From NCBI RefSeq assembly GCF_030284385.1, contig NZ_CP127221.1:1178001-1242000 (forward strand): 64,000 nt of DNA, in the 5' to 3' direction. The number at the start of each line of letters is the position of its first letter. Positions within the stretch are counted from its first letter, which is position 1. This DNA is from Altererythrobacter rubellus. GTDB taxonomy: Bacteria > Pseudomonadota > Alphaproteobacteria > Sphingomonadales > Sphingomonadaceae. The notes under the pieces were generated by a model, which was not told where the DNA came from, did no database searches, and was given only the letters and a program-made list of their open reading frames with translations. A program made the position numbers and the translations under genes. Shown here in pieces: positions 28,839 to 36,976 of the stretch.

Positions 28839-29183
28839 TTGCGAAAACTCCTGATCTTTCTTCTATTGATCGCGGCTGGTGTCGGTGCGGCGTATTACCT
28901 CGGCGCGTTCGACCGTGTGACTGAGCGGCGCGTAGAGCGAGCTCTGACAGACGCCGGTGTCAGCCCGGAAATGGCCGAATGCATGGCACCCAAGATGGTC
29001 GACCGACTGACACTGCCTCAACTAAGAAAACTTGAACGGTTGGGGCCTGAAGAGGGCGAGGATGTCGTTCCGTTAAGCGGGCGGGAGGCGTTGACACGGC
29101 TTGAACGCGTTGAAGATCGTGAAGCGCTGGAAGTGCTCGTTCGCGCTGGCGGTAGCTGCGCCTTTGAGACGTTTCTGGACTAG
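28839..29183 (+). CDS. Hypothetical protein with an N-terminal membrane anchor
   Basis: A 114-residue protein with a TTG start 12 bases after pntB. A basic N-terminus (RKL) and a hydrophobic stretch (about residues 4-24) suggest a signal anchor. The rest is a helical, charged periplasmic or cytoplasmic domain with two cysteines (C48, C108). No family is recognised. The closeness to pntB suggests co-transcription. Start and function are uncertain. Confidence 0.6.
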   Translation: MRKLLIFLLLIAAGVGAAYYLGAFDRVTERRVERALTDAGVSPEMAECMAPKMVDRLTLPQLRKLERLGPEEGEDVVPLSGREALTRLERVEDREALEVLVRAGGSCAFETFLD

Positions 29184-29413
29184 GCCGGTGGGTCGGAGCC
29201 TTCCGGCTCAAAGTATCTTTGGTTGCGGATTTCCCCTAGGCAGCTGTTCGCCCAAGGGATGAAAATCGCCGCCAAAAAGAATTGGCAGGCGAGCCAGACA
29301 AGAACCGCCAACCCGTAGGATAGTTCGTCGAGATCGATCACTCCATTGGCACTGGAATAGATCAAAAGAAAGGTCACAGGAAACAGGGCAAACGGAAGTA
29401 GCGCGTAGCCCAA
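29180..29413 (-). CDS. Possible small two-helix membrane protein
   Basis: A 77-residue frame with a TTG start. Two hydrophobic segments (about residues 2-22 and 33-54) and an acidic Pro-rich tail (EPEGSDPPA) make a plausible membrane protein. No ribosome site is obvious before the TTG. It overlaps the 3' end of the previous, convergent gene by four bases. Its start may be altered: an upstream ATG lies in another frame. Confidence 0.4.
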   Translation of the reverse strand: MGYALLPFALFPVTFLLIYSSANGVIDLDELSYGLAVLVWLACQFFLAAIFIPWANSCLGEIRNQRYFEPEGSDPPA

Positions 29414-29837
29414 GATGGCTTGCTGAGGAGGTGTGACGTATCATGGAATTCTATCGGCTCCGAGAGGCCGATCATCCTTGGCAGTTACCACATGTTTGAA
29501 GCTGGAAATCGCATTGCCATTGGGCAGGACTTTGGGTCGAAAAATCGCGCGGAAGGTTAACCGCCCAAGTGCCGGGAAAATGTCCAAGATACCAGCCAAG
29601 TGGAAGACCTCCCGTGATTGTATACGCATTCCAAGCTACGCGTGCACACATCTGGCAGGCGATTGTTAACAAGGTCAAAAGTGTAGATGCGACGTATTGT
29701 CGTGTTTTCTTCTCGTCGAATTCGTCGTTTACCCACGCTTCAAGCGGCTTCGTATGGTCGCTGATATTTCCCTATGCTTGCATTTCCATGGGTTTAGCTG
29801 TCACACCAAGCGCTGAGTTGTTTGTGGAGAGTTTCGG
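29414..29837. other. Gap with no confident gene
   Basis: This 424-base stretch carries several short overlapping frames on both strands but none I can identify. On the minus strand a protein-like segment about 50 residues long (DEFDEKKTRQYVAS then a hydrophobic helix with LLTLLTIACQM) lacks a good start. On the plus strand an AGGAGG at 29425 precedes only an 18-codon frame. A decayed small membrane gene is possible. Confidence 0.35.
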
Positions 29838-30800
29838 ATGAAGTGGGTGCTGCGAATTCTTGGCGTACTGGTCGCTTTGTTGGTGATCGCTTTCCTGTTC
29901 TTCCGAACGCCAGACACAGATGCCACGGAGATGCGTGCCAAGTACGGAGGCGAGCCCTCGCAATTTGTCGAGCTTTCCAATGGTCTTACCGTTCATCTGC
30001 GCGACGAAGGCGCGCGTGATGGTATGCCGATCATCTTGCTGCACGGTTCGAATGCGGATCTGCACACATGGGAACCGTGGGTAGAGGCGCTCAAGGCTGA
30101 CTATCGCGTGATCCGGTATGACCAGCGCGGGCATGGGCTGACAGGTGCTGCTCCCGATGAAGACTATACCCTGGCGAGTTTCACCAAGGACGTAGGCCTT
30201 GTTGCGGATGCACTTGGCGTGGAGGAATTCATTCTTGGCGGTAATTCCATGGGCGGATGGATTTCAGCTGGTTACGCGCTTGAGCATTCGGATCGGTTGG
30301 CCGGGCTGGTTCTGGTCGATGCCAGCGGCGCGCCAATCGAGCGTGATGGGCCGCCGCCGCTCGGTTTCCGCATCGCGCAAACGCCGGTACTGCGGGACGT
30401 GGCGCGCCACTTCATGCCGCGCTCGATCTTCGAACGAAGCCTTTCACAATCAGTCTCGAACCAGGACATTGTGACCGATGCTGAGATTGACCGCTATTGG
30501 GAGCTCGCACGTTTGCCCGGCAACCGGCAGGCAACGATGCAGCGTTTCGCTACGCCGCGAGTGGTCTATTCGGAGGAGCAGATTGAGGCATTGGAGGTTC
30601 CAACATTGGTCATGTGGGGGGAAGAAGATGCGTTGATACCCCTCGCCGCGGGTGAATGGTACGCGCAGCATCTTCCGAACAATATTTTTGTCGCTTATCC
30701 AGAAATCGGTCACATTCCGCAGCAGGAACATGCCGCGCAAAGCTTCGATGACTTGCGCCAATGGATTGAACAGCTGATGCCTGCGGAGCCCGAGGGGTGA
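29838..30800 (+). CDS. Membrane-anchored alpha/beta hydrolase
   Basis: A 320-residue hydrolase with an N-terminal membrane helix (about residues 4-22). The catalytic features are HGSNAD (oxyanion region), nucleophile elbow GNSMGG with Ser, acidic residue in WGEEDALIP, and His in IGHIPQQE. The fold resembles haloalkane dehalogenase-like and epoxide hydrolase-like enzymes, but the cap domain does not point to a substrate. GGAG lies eight bases before the ATG. It is an isolated transcription unit upstream of dgt. Confidence 0.85.
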   Translation: MKWVLRILGVLVALLVIAFLFFRTPDTDATEMRAKYGGEPSQFVELSNGLTVHLRDEGARDGMPIILLHGSNADLHTWEPWVEALKADYRVIRYDQRGHGLTGAAPDEDYTLASFTKDVGLVADALGVEEFILGGNSMGGWISAGYALEHSDRLAGLVLVDASGAPIERDGPPPLGFRIAQTPVLRDVARHFMPRSIFERSLSQSVSNQDIVTDAEIDRYWELARLPGNRQATMQRFATPRVVYSEEQIEALEVPTLVMWGEEDALIPLAAGEWYAQHLPNNIFVAYPEIGHIPQQEHAAQSFDDLRQWIEQLMPAEPEG

Positions 30801-30899
30801 TATTGGCGACGCTTCGTCGCGATAATCCACACAGCTAAACGGTGTTGCCTTATTGTTCCTGTTGTCGCGGGCGCGCGGTTAACTTAGTCGCTGCGGGCA

Positions 30900-32057
30900 A
30901 TGAGAGCGCCATACGCAGCCAATCCTGAAATCAGTCGGGGTCGCGAATTTCCGCAAGAGCGCGCCGGCGCGCGTGGTCCGCGAAGCGAATTCCAGCGCGA
31001 CCGGGATCGGATCATCCATTCGATGAGTTTCCGGCGGCTTCGATCGAAGACGCAGGTATTTATCTCACCAGAGGGCGATCATTATCGCACGCGGCTGACG
31101 CATAGTCTTGAGGTCGCGCAAATCGGGCGGGTGATCGCGCGCAGTCTTGGACTTGATGAAGACCTGACTGAAGCACTGTGTTTGGCGCATGATCTGGGCC
31201 ACCCGCCGTTTGGACATGCAGGCGAAGATGCTTTGTGCGAAGCGATGGAGCGCCACGGCGGATTTGACCACAATGCGCAATCGTTGCGCACGATCATGCG
31301 GATTGAAAGCCCGTATCCCGGCCATGACGGTCTCAATCTGACCTGGGATCTGCTTGAAGGACTGGCCAAGCATAACGGGCCGATCGAAGCCCCAAACTGG
31401 GCTCTGGCGGAGCTGGACGAGGCTTTCCCGCTTAAGTTCGAGCAGTGGCCTTCGCTGGAAGCGCAGGTTGCTGCAGTGGCGGATGACATCGCTTACGACA
31501 ATCATGACATTGATGATGGGCTGCGCGCGGGTTTCCTGGCGCTTGAAGATCTACTCGAACTTGATCTGTTGAAGGACCAATGGCGCGCGGTTGAAAGGCG
31601 TTACCCCAATGCGCCGCGTGACCGGTTGCAGCGCGAGCTGGTGCGCGATCAGATCGGGCTGATGGTCAATGATGTCATCACCCATACCAAGGCGCAGGTT
31701 GCCGGAATTGGTTCGGTTGAAGAAGTGCGTGGGGCAGGGCGCCAGCTCGGTGGATTCTCGCCATCCTTCGCAGAGCAAGAGCGCGGCCTCAAAGAGTTCA
31801 TGTACGCCAAGCTTTACTACCATTCGGATCAGGTGGCAGCCGCTAAGCGCGCGCACGAGGTGGTGGCAAAACTGTTTGAAGCTTATGCTCAGGACGCCAG
31901 CCTTATGCCTGAAGAATGGAAAGCGAATCTTCCTGCTGAAAACCCTCAACGTGCGCGGATGATTGCTGACTTCATTGCCGGGATGAGCGACCGTTTCGCG
32001 ATTGAGCGCTGTGCCGCAATCTATGGGGAACGACCGAACGGATTGACCAATGTTTGA
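30900..32057 (+). CDS. dgt: Deoxyguanosinetriphosphate triphosphohydrolase-like protein
   Basis: A 385-residue HD-domain dNTP triphosphohydrolase that splits dNTPs to nucleoside and tripolyphosphate. The HD metal site is intact: RTRLTHSLEVAQI (first His), then AHDLGHPPFGHAGE (HD pair and following His) at about residues 95-108. The N-terminal SRGREFPQ and RDRDRIIHS-SFRRL elements are typical of type 2 dgt. It overlaps the next gene by eight bases, indicating an operon with the Rossmann protein and the ABA4-like gene. Confidence 0.92.
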   Translation: MRAPYAANPEISRGREFPQERAGARGPRSEFQRDRDRIIHSMSFRRLRSKTQVFISPEGDHYRTRLTHSLEVAQIGRVIARSLGLDEDLTEALCLAHDLGHPPFGHAGEDALCEAMERHGGFDHNAQSLRTIMRIESPYPGHDGLNLTWDLLEGLAKHNGPIEAPNWALAELDEAFPLKFEQWPSLEAQVAAVADDIAYDNHDIDDGLRAGFLALEDLLELDLLKDQWRAVERRYPNAPRDRLQRELVRDQIGLMVNDVITHTKAQVAGIGSVEEVRGAGRQLGGFSPSFAEQERGLKEFMYAKLYYHSDQVAAAKRAHEVVAKLFEAYAQDASLMPEEWKANLPAENPQRARMIADFIAGMSDRFAIERCAAIYGERPNGLTNV

Positions 32058-32748
32058 GCCACTTCGTGTAGCGCTAGTGGGTGCAACGGGCCTTGTCGGT
32101 CGGCGTGTGATCGAAGAATGCATCGGCAGGCCTGACGTACGACTGGTGGCGATTGCACGTCGCGAAGTTAAGCTGCCGCATGGCGCGCGGATGGAATTGT
32201 TCGTTGCCGAACTTGAGAAATGGGGCGACGTGTTCGAGGCATTGCGACCCACAGCATTGATCTGCGCGCTCGGTACGACAATGAAAAAGGTGGGTGGTGA
32301 CGAGGAGGCATTTCGCGCGATTGATCATGATCTTGTCATCAAAACAGCTCGCGCCGCCAAAGATGCGGGAGTGACCCGGATGGTTGCGGTCAGCTCCATC
32401 AGCGCCAATGCACGCGCCAAGAACTTCTACCTGCGGGTCAAGGGTGAGACTGAAGCAGAGCTGTCCAGGATCGGCTTCAAGCGTCTGGACCTTTTGCAAC
32501 CGGGATTGTTGCGCGGTCCCAGAGAGAATGACCAGCGAACCGGCGAAGGTATCGGGCAATTGATTGCGCCCCTGATCGATCCATTTCTGGGTGGGAAATA
32601 TCGCGACTACCGATCTATCGATGCCCGAGTGGTGGCGCAGGCAGCGCTGGGTTTTGCGGGCCGAAAGGCATCGGGCAGGTTTACGCATACGCATGACCAG
32701 ATTGTGCGATGCGCGCGCGAGTGGGTAAAATCGGGAGAGAGTGAATGA
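32050..32748 (+). CDS. NAD(P)H-binding Rossmann-fold protein (TIP30/atypical SDR type)
   Basis: A 232-residue atypical SDR. The N-terminus has a nucleotide motif VGATGLVGRRV (about residues 9-19). AVSSISANA and Y-x3-K (FYLRVKGE) follow at about residues 116-135, close to the TIP30/HTATIP2-like pattern. The start overlaps dgt and the stop overlaps the ABA4-like gene as ATGA. Its substrate cannot be inferred from sequence. Confidence 0.8.
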   Translation: MFEPLRVALVGATGLVGRRVIEECIGRPDVRLVAIARREVKLPHGARMELFVAELEKWGDVFEALRPTALICALGTTMKKVGGDEEAFRAIDHDLVIKTARAAKDAGVTRMVAVSSISANARAKNFYLRVKGETEAELSRIGFKRLDLLQPGLLRGPRENDQRTGEGIGQLIAPLIDPFLGGKYRDYRSIDARVVAQAALGFAGRKASGRFTHTHDQIVRCAREWVKSGESE

Positions 32749-33197
32749 ACTGGGACGCAATTTTCGGTGCTGCCAATATGGTCGCGCTCATCGCTTGGGT
32801 CGCGCTAGTGTTTCTGCCGCGATGGCCGGCCTTGCTCAGCGCTCTTCTTTACCTGATCGTGGGCGGTCTGAGCCTCACCTACGCTTTTGGCCTGATCGGG
32901 ATCATGACAGGCACATTTGACGCGGTTGGTGGCGATGGTTCAGCCAATTTCAGCAGCATCGAAGGTGTCCGCGCGGTCTTTGCCAGCGATGGCGGTATTA
33001 CGGTTGGCTGGATCCACTATCTGGCGTTTGATCTGTTCGTAGGTATCTGGATCGCACGCGATGCCGATGCAAAGGACTTTTCGCGCTTCCTGCAAGCGCC
33101 GATCCTGTTCTTCACGCTAATGGCTGGCCCGCTTGGGTTGTTCCTGTGGTTGGTGATCCGGGAGGGCAGGGCACGCGCGCAGGGCCGCTGGAGCTAG
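32745..33197 (+). CDS. ABA4-like / DUF4281 integral membrane protein
   Basis: A 150-residue protein with four hydrophobic segments, matching the DUF4281 (ABA4) family, in plants needed for neoxanthin formation. The conserved core includes WIHYLAFDLFVG-IW followed by the charged loop RDADAK. The start ATG overlaps the previous stop by four bases. In carotenoid-rich Erythrobacteraceae a role in carotenoid metabolism is possible but only inferred. The adjacent Rossmann enzyme could act in the same pathway. Confidence 0.75.
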   Translation: MNWDAIFGAANMVALIAWVALVFLPRWPALLSALLYLIVGGLSLTYAFGLIGIMTGTFDAVGGDGSANFSSIEGVRAVFASDGGITVGWIHYLAFDLFVGIWIARDADAKDFSRFLQAPILFFTLMAGPLGLFLWLVIREGRARAQGRWS

Positions 33198-33278
33198 AGC
33201 AGATCAAAGGAACAGTTTGCCCACCGAGCGTTTTCTCTTAGAGTCCTTGAAAAGAGGATCACGGGGAGAGATCACGCC

Positions 33279-34841
33279 ATGGGCCAGAATGCCTATCACG
33301 CCTTCATCAATTTTGACGACATCCTGAATTTCTGGGCCCGCGCACGCCCTGATGACACAGCACTTGAGCAGGAAGGTCGAACGACAAGCTATTCTCAGCT
33401 TGAGGAGAATACGCGCCGTATCATAGCGCTTATGGCGGCAAATGGTGTGACCAAGGGAGATCGGGTTGCTTGGCTTGGCAAGAACTCTGACCTTTATTGC
33501 CAGCTTTATCTTGCTTCTGCGCGCGTAGGTGTTGTGATGGTACCGGTTGGCTGGCGGTTGGCCCCACCGGAGATCGCCTATATCCTGAAGGATACAGGCG
33601 CGAAGATCGTCTTTACCGGTGAGGATTTTACAGAGACTGCCGCGAAGATCGCTTCTGAATTGCCAGCCAATCCAATCGTCATGGGCGAAGCGCAAACGCG
33701 CAGGGCAATTGCAGCCACCGAACCGGGCGAGCACGAGCGGGTCGGCGACGACGAGCCCGTACTGCAGCTCTATACCTCGGGAACCACCGGCAATCCCAAA
33801 GGTGTGATGTTGTCCAACGCCAATTTGCTGGGTCTGCGTAACCCGGGCAATGAAGCGGGGCTGGAATGGAATTTCTATGAAGGTGGCGAGTGTATGCTGG
33901 TCGCCATGCCGTGTTCGCATATTGGCGGGACGGGCCTCGTCAACATTGCGATCGTCAACGGCATTCGCACGCTCATACAAGCAGAATTCACGCCTGTGGG
34001 CGTACTCGAAGCGATCGAGAATGGCGCCACGCATATGTTTATCGTACCGGCAGCCCTGCAAATGGTGGTACAACATCCGCGCGCGGTAGAAACCGATTTC
34101 AGCGCGCTGAAATATCTGATGTATGGCGCTGCGCCGATGCCGTTGGAACTTTTGAAAGAAGCCGTGCGAACCATGCCAAATGCCGGGTTCCTGCAGGCCT
34201 ACGGCATGACTGAGACATCGGGCACGATCTCGATCCTGCCACCCGCAGATCACACGCTCGAAGGCAACCAGCGGATGCGCTCTGCGGGCAAGGCCGTGCC
34301 GGGTGCAGAGATTCAAGTGCGCGGCCCTGACAACAAGGAGGTGCCGCTGGGCGAGATCGGCGAGGTTTGCGTCAAGTCACCTTCGAACACGGCGGGATAC
34401 TGGCAACTTCCCGATGCGACGCGCGAAACGATTGATGCGGATGGCTGGCTGCACACGGGTGACGCGGCGATCATGGACGAAGACGGCTACATCTATATTC
34501 AAGACCGTATCAAGGACATGATCATATCTGGCGGAGAAAACGTCTATCCGGCCGAGGTCGAGAACGCGATCTTCGGCCACCCGGCAGTCGCCGAAGTTGC
34601 TGTGATCGGCGTGCCAAGCGAGCAATGGGGTGAAGAGGTCAAGGCATGCGTGGTTTGCAAGCCTGGCCACAATGTCGAGGCAGGTGACATCATCGCCTAT
34701 GCGCGCGAACGCGTGGCCGCATTCAAAGCGCCCAAAAGTGTTGATGTGATCGCTGAAATGCCGCGAAACCCGTCCGGAAAGATCCTGCGCCGGCAGCTGC
34801 GCGAGCCTTATTGGGCTGGGCAGGAGCGGCAGGTCAGCTAG
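33279..34841 (+). CDS. Acyl-CoA synthetase (AMP-dependent)
   Basis: A 520-residue ANL-superfamily enzyme that activates fatty or related acids to CoA thioesters through an acyl-AMP. Motifs: the P-loop YTSGTTGNPKGV (about residues 164-175), YGMTETSG (about 308-315), the GWLHTGD adenylation motif (about 390-396), and the C-terminal lysine in NPSGKILRR. There is no signal peptide. GGGGAG lies eight bases before the ATG. The preferred chain length is not readable from sequence. Confidence 0.9.
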   Translation: MGQNAYHAFINFDDILNFWARARPDDTALEQEGRTTSYSQLEENTRRIIALMAANGVTKGDRVAWLGKNSDLYCQLYLASARVGVVMVPVGWRLAPPEIAYILKDTGAKIVFTGEDFTETAAKIASELPANPIVMGEAQTRRAIAATEPGEHERVGDDEPVLQLYTSGTTGNPKGVMLSNANLLGLRNPGNEAGLEWNFYEGGECMLVAMPCSHIGGTGLVNIAIVNGIRTLIQAEFTPVGVLEAIENGATHMFIVPAALQMVVQHPRAVETDFSALKYLMYGAAPMPLELLKEAVRTMPNAGFLQAYGMTETSGTISILPPADHTLEGNQRMRSAGKAVPGAEIQVRGPDNKEVPLGEIGEVCVKSPSNTAGYWQLPDATRETIDADGWLHTGDAAIMDEDGYIYIQDRIKDMIISGGENVYPAEVENAIFGHPAVAEVAVIGVPSEQWGEEVKACVVCKPGHNVEAGDIIAYARERVAAFKAPKSVDVIAEMPRNPSGKILRRQLREPYWAGQERQVS

Positions 34842-34849
34842 CGCCGCTT

Positions 34850-35452
34850 GTGAAGAAGTATGCGCCCGCCACTTTGCGCAACCGTGATGCGATCGCAGCA
34901 GTTCTGACAAAGGAATTGCCTGCGTCCGGCACTGTGCTCGAAGTGGCGAGTGGAACCGGTGAACATGCTGTTTATTTTGCGTCGCGATTTCCCGATCTGA
35001 TCTGGCAACCCAGCGACCCCAGCGAGGAGGCGCGCGCATCAATCGAGGCGTGGCGGGACGATGAAGGGAGCGCCAACCTTCGCCCGCCTTTGCAACTCGA
35101 TGCGCTATCCGATCAGTGGCCGACTGATCAGGCTGATGCGATATTATGCATCAATATGGTGCACATCAGCCCATGGGAAGCGAGCGAGGGATTGTTTGCG
35201 GGCGCCGCGCGATTGCTGACGGGTACTGCGCCACTGATCCTATACGGACCTTATGTTGAACCGGATGTGGAGACTGCGCAGTCGAATCTGGGATTCGATG
35301 CAAGTCTGAAGGCACGCGATCCGCGATGGGGGCTGCGCTCGACAATCGACGTCGACAGACTTGCTTCGCAAACGGGTTTCAGGCGAGCAAACCGCTACGA
35401 AATGCCCGCCAATAACTTGATTCTGGTGTATCGCCGGATAGACGAAGCTTAA
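34850..35452 (+). CDS. DUF938 SAM-dependent methyltransferase-like protein
   Basis: About 200 residues. The DUF938 pattern is clear: KKYAPATLRN near the start, then VLEVASGTGEHAVYFA as the SAM-binding motif (about residues 30-45), PSDPSEEA, and INMVHISPW. The most likely start is GTG 34850, nine bases after the acyl-CoA synthetase stop, though the frame is open further back. No substrate is known for the family. The stop overlaps the convergent entericidin-like gene. Confidence 0.85.
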   Translation: MKKYAPATLRNRDAIAAVLTKELPASGTVLEVASGTGEHAVYFASRFPDLIWQPSDPSEEARASIEAWRDDEGSANLRPPLQLDALSDQWPTDQADAILCINMVHISPWEASEGLFAGAARLLTGTAPLILYGPYVEPDVETAQSNLGFDASLKARDPRWGLRSTIDVDRLASQTGFRRANRYEMPANNLILVYRRIDEA

Positions 35453-35574
35453 GTTTCTTCGTCAACCGCGTCGGCGACCGACTTGAGGTCGTCACTCACG
35501 CCGCGCACAGTGTTGCATGCGGCGGTGGCCAAAGTCATTGCTGCCAGCGCAGCTACAATCAGCGTCTTGCGCAT
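35449..35574 (-). CDS. Entericidin-like small lipoprotein
   Basis: A 41-residue lipoprotein. The signal segment (MRKTLIVAALAAMTLATAAC) ends in a lipobox-like TAAC with the cysteine at residue 20, followed by NTVRGVSDDLKSVADAV, the conserved amphipathic part of entericidin A/B proteins. Entericidins form a toxin-antidote pair in E. coli, but single copies in alphaproteobacteria are of unknown role. Its stop overlaps that of the DUF938 gene by two bases, tail to tail. Confidence 0.78.
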   Translation of the reverse strand: MRKTLIVAALAAMTLATAACNTVRGVSDDLKSVADAVDEET

Positions 35575-35711
35575 AGTTTGCGTATCCTTTGCTTACGGGT
35601 GCGCCAAGTCGCCACCCGAACGCCACGGCAACAGCAGCAATCATTCGTGACGCAAACCACCTGCGATCTGTGGATCATCGCTCCGCTGCCTCACTCCATC
35701 GATATGCTGCA

Positions 35712-35752
35712 TTCGCAGCGCGAGCGGCTAGGATGGCTCGATCGTGTGAGAT
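35712..35752. repeat. Direct repeat, copy A
   Basis: Matches copy B at 36834-36874 in 36 of 41 bases (core GCGCGAGCGGCTA and GGCTCGATCGTGTG). It spans the 3' end of the DMT transporter gene. In copy B these bases encode part of a small membrane protein, so copy A may be a relic of a second copy of that gene. Confidence 0.4.
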
Positions 35753-36642
35753 CGATTTCTGGCGATATTCAACTGCTGTTCCCGCCATGCGATCAGCAAG
35801 CCGGCTCCGACGATCAAAGGTGCGCCGAGCCAGGTCGTTGCCGGAGGCAAGCGATCAAACAGCGACCAGCCTAGCAGTGCGGCCCAGATCAGCGCGGAGT
35901 AATCCATCACGATCACGCTCGACACACTTCCATATCGAAGGGCACTGGTCAGCAAATATTGCCCCAGCAGGCCGCTGACGCCCAAAGCGATGAGGTAAAA
36001 CCACTGCTCGGCAGACTTGGTCTGCCAGAAAAATGGCAAGAGGATCGCCAGTGCTAGCAGTGAAAACAATGCAAAATAGAATACGATCGTCAGCGAGCCC
36101 TCGGTCTTGGTCAGGTCGCGGATATAGATAGAGATTAGCGCGATCATGAACGCGGCACCCAATGCAACGCTGGCACCGAACACAGGGACCTGACCGCTGC
36201 CGGGCTGTGCAATCACCAGGACACCGGCAAAGCCAAGCGCGACCGCGCCCCACCGCCAAAGCCCGACTTTCTCATGCAGGATCAGTGCGGACAGGATGAC
36301 TGCCCAGATGGCTGAAGTGAAGTTGAAACTGGTAGCTTCTGCCAGAGGCAGCAATGTGACTGCACCGAAATTCAGGAACATGCCACCGATCCCGAGTGCA
36401 GCGCGCATGCCATGCTGTCCAAGGCGCTTCGATCGCAGTTGCGACAGTTTACCTGTGCTCCATAAGAGCAAGAGAATGATCGGGATTGTTGGCAATTGTC
36501 GCCAAAACAATATCTCTGGCAGTGACAGGCCGCTTTCGCTCGCCAGTTTGACCAGTGCTACCATCACCGACAGTGTTGCAGCCGCGGCAAGCCTGATCAG
36601 CAAGGCAAACATGGGGCGTTGGGCAGGGGCTTCGCTGGTCAC
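35728..36642 (-). CDS. DMT-superfamily (EamA) transporter
   Basis: About 304 residues with ten hydrophobic segments in two EamA repeats; substrates of this superfamily range over amino acids and other metabolites. Motifs include FWRQLPTIP, EATSFNFTSAIW (about residues 100-111), LHEKVGLWRW, and the second-repeat VMDYSALIWAALLGW. The start is uncertain: GTG 36642 gives MTSEAPAQRP before the first helix, while ATG 36612 starts at the helix itself. A direct repeat covers its 3' end. Confidence 0.85.
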   Translation of the reverse strand: MTSEAPAQRPMFALLIRLAAAATLSVMVALVKLASESGLSLPEILFWRQLPTIPIILLLLWSTGKLSQLRSKRLGQHGMRAALGIGGMFLNFGAVTLLPLAEATSFNFTSAIWAVILSALILHEKVGLWRWGAVALGFAGVLVIAQPGSGQVPVFGASVALGAAFMIALISIYIRDLTKTEGSLTIVFYFALFSLLALAILLPFFWQTKSAEQWFYLIALGVSGLLGQYLLTSALRYGSVSSVIVMDYSALIWAALLGWSLFDRLPPATTWLGAPLIVGAGLLIAWREQQLNIARNRSHTIEPS

Positions 36643-36723
36643 GCTCCCGCTGTAAGGCGGTTGAAAGGTGACGCAAGCGCGGAAAGCATTGCTCTTCGTC
36701 TTCAGTGCCTCCAAATGCGCCCT

Positions 36724-36966
36724 ATGAAAAATTCAAACCCGTTTCTATTCGCCAGCGAAGCCCATCAAGTCGCTCTTTTAGGAGGAGTTTTCATTGCCGT
36801 GGCGATTTTTGCACTGATTATGGACCGTCTGCGTTCGCGGCGCGAGCGGCTAGCGCGGCTCGATCGTGTGGGATGGGTGCCGTGGACTCTCGTGTTTCTG
36901 GCATGCGCGATCATCGGAGGGGGCCTGTTGGCGCTCTCGTTGCCGACAGCTCTATTCTCGCAATAG
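36724..36966 (+). CDS. Small two-helix membrane protein
   Basis: An 80-residue protein with two membrane segments (about residues 17-36 and 55-75) separated by a very basic loop (DRLRSRRERLARLDRVGWVPW). The basic loop followed by GWVPW is, as far as I recall, common in Sphingomonad small proteins of unknown role. The start is ATG 36724 (ATG 36715 is also in frame). Part of it is duplicated at 35712. It converges on cpaF with a 10-base gap. Confidence 0.65.
   Translation: MKNSNPFLFASEAHQVALLGGVFIAVAIFALIMDRLRSRRERLARLDRVGWVPWTLVFLACAIIGGGLLALSLPTALFSQ
36834..36874. repeat. Direct repeat, copy B
   Basis: Lies inside the small membrane-protein gene and encodes the SRRERLARLDRVG loop. It is 36/41 identical to copy A at 35712-35752. 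Confidence 0.4.
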
Positions 36967-36976
36967 ACCGCTATCC

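Noticed and set aside
29433..29669. A 78-codon GTG frame after an AGGAGG on the plus strand.
   Set aside because: The predicted residues are very basic with no domain or hydrophobic segment, and other frames overlap it; no convincing gene.
30803..30825. GGCGACG-CTT-CGTCGC hairpin after the alpha/beta hydrolase gene.
   Set aside because: There is no T-run, so it is not a convincing intrinsic terminator.
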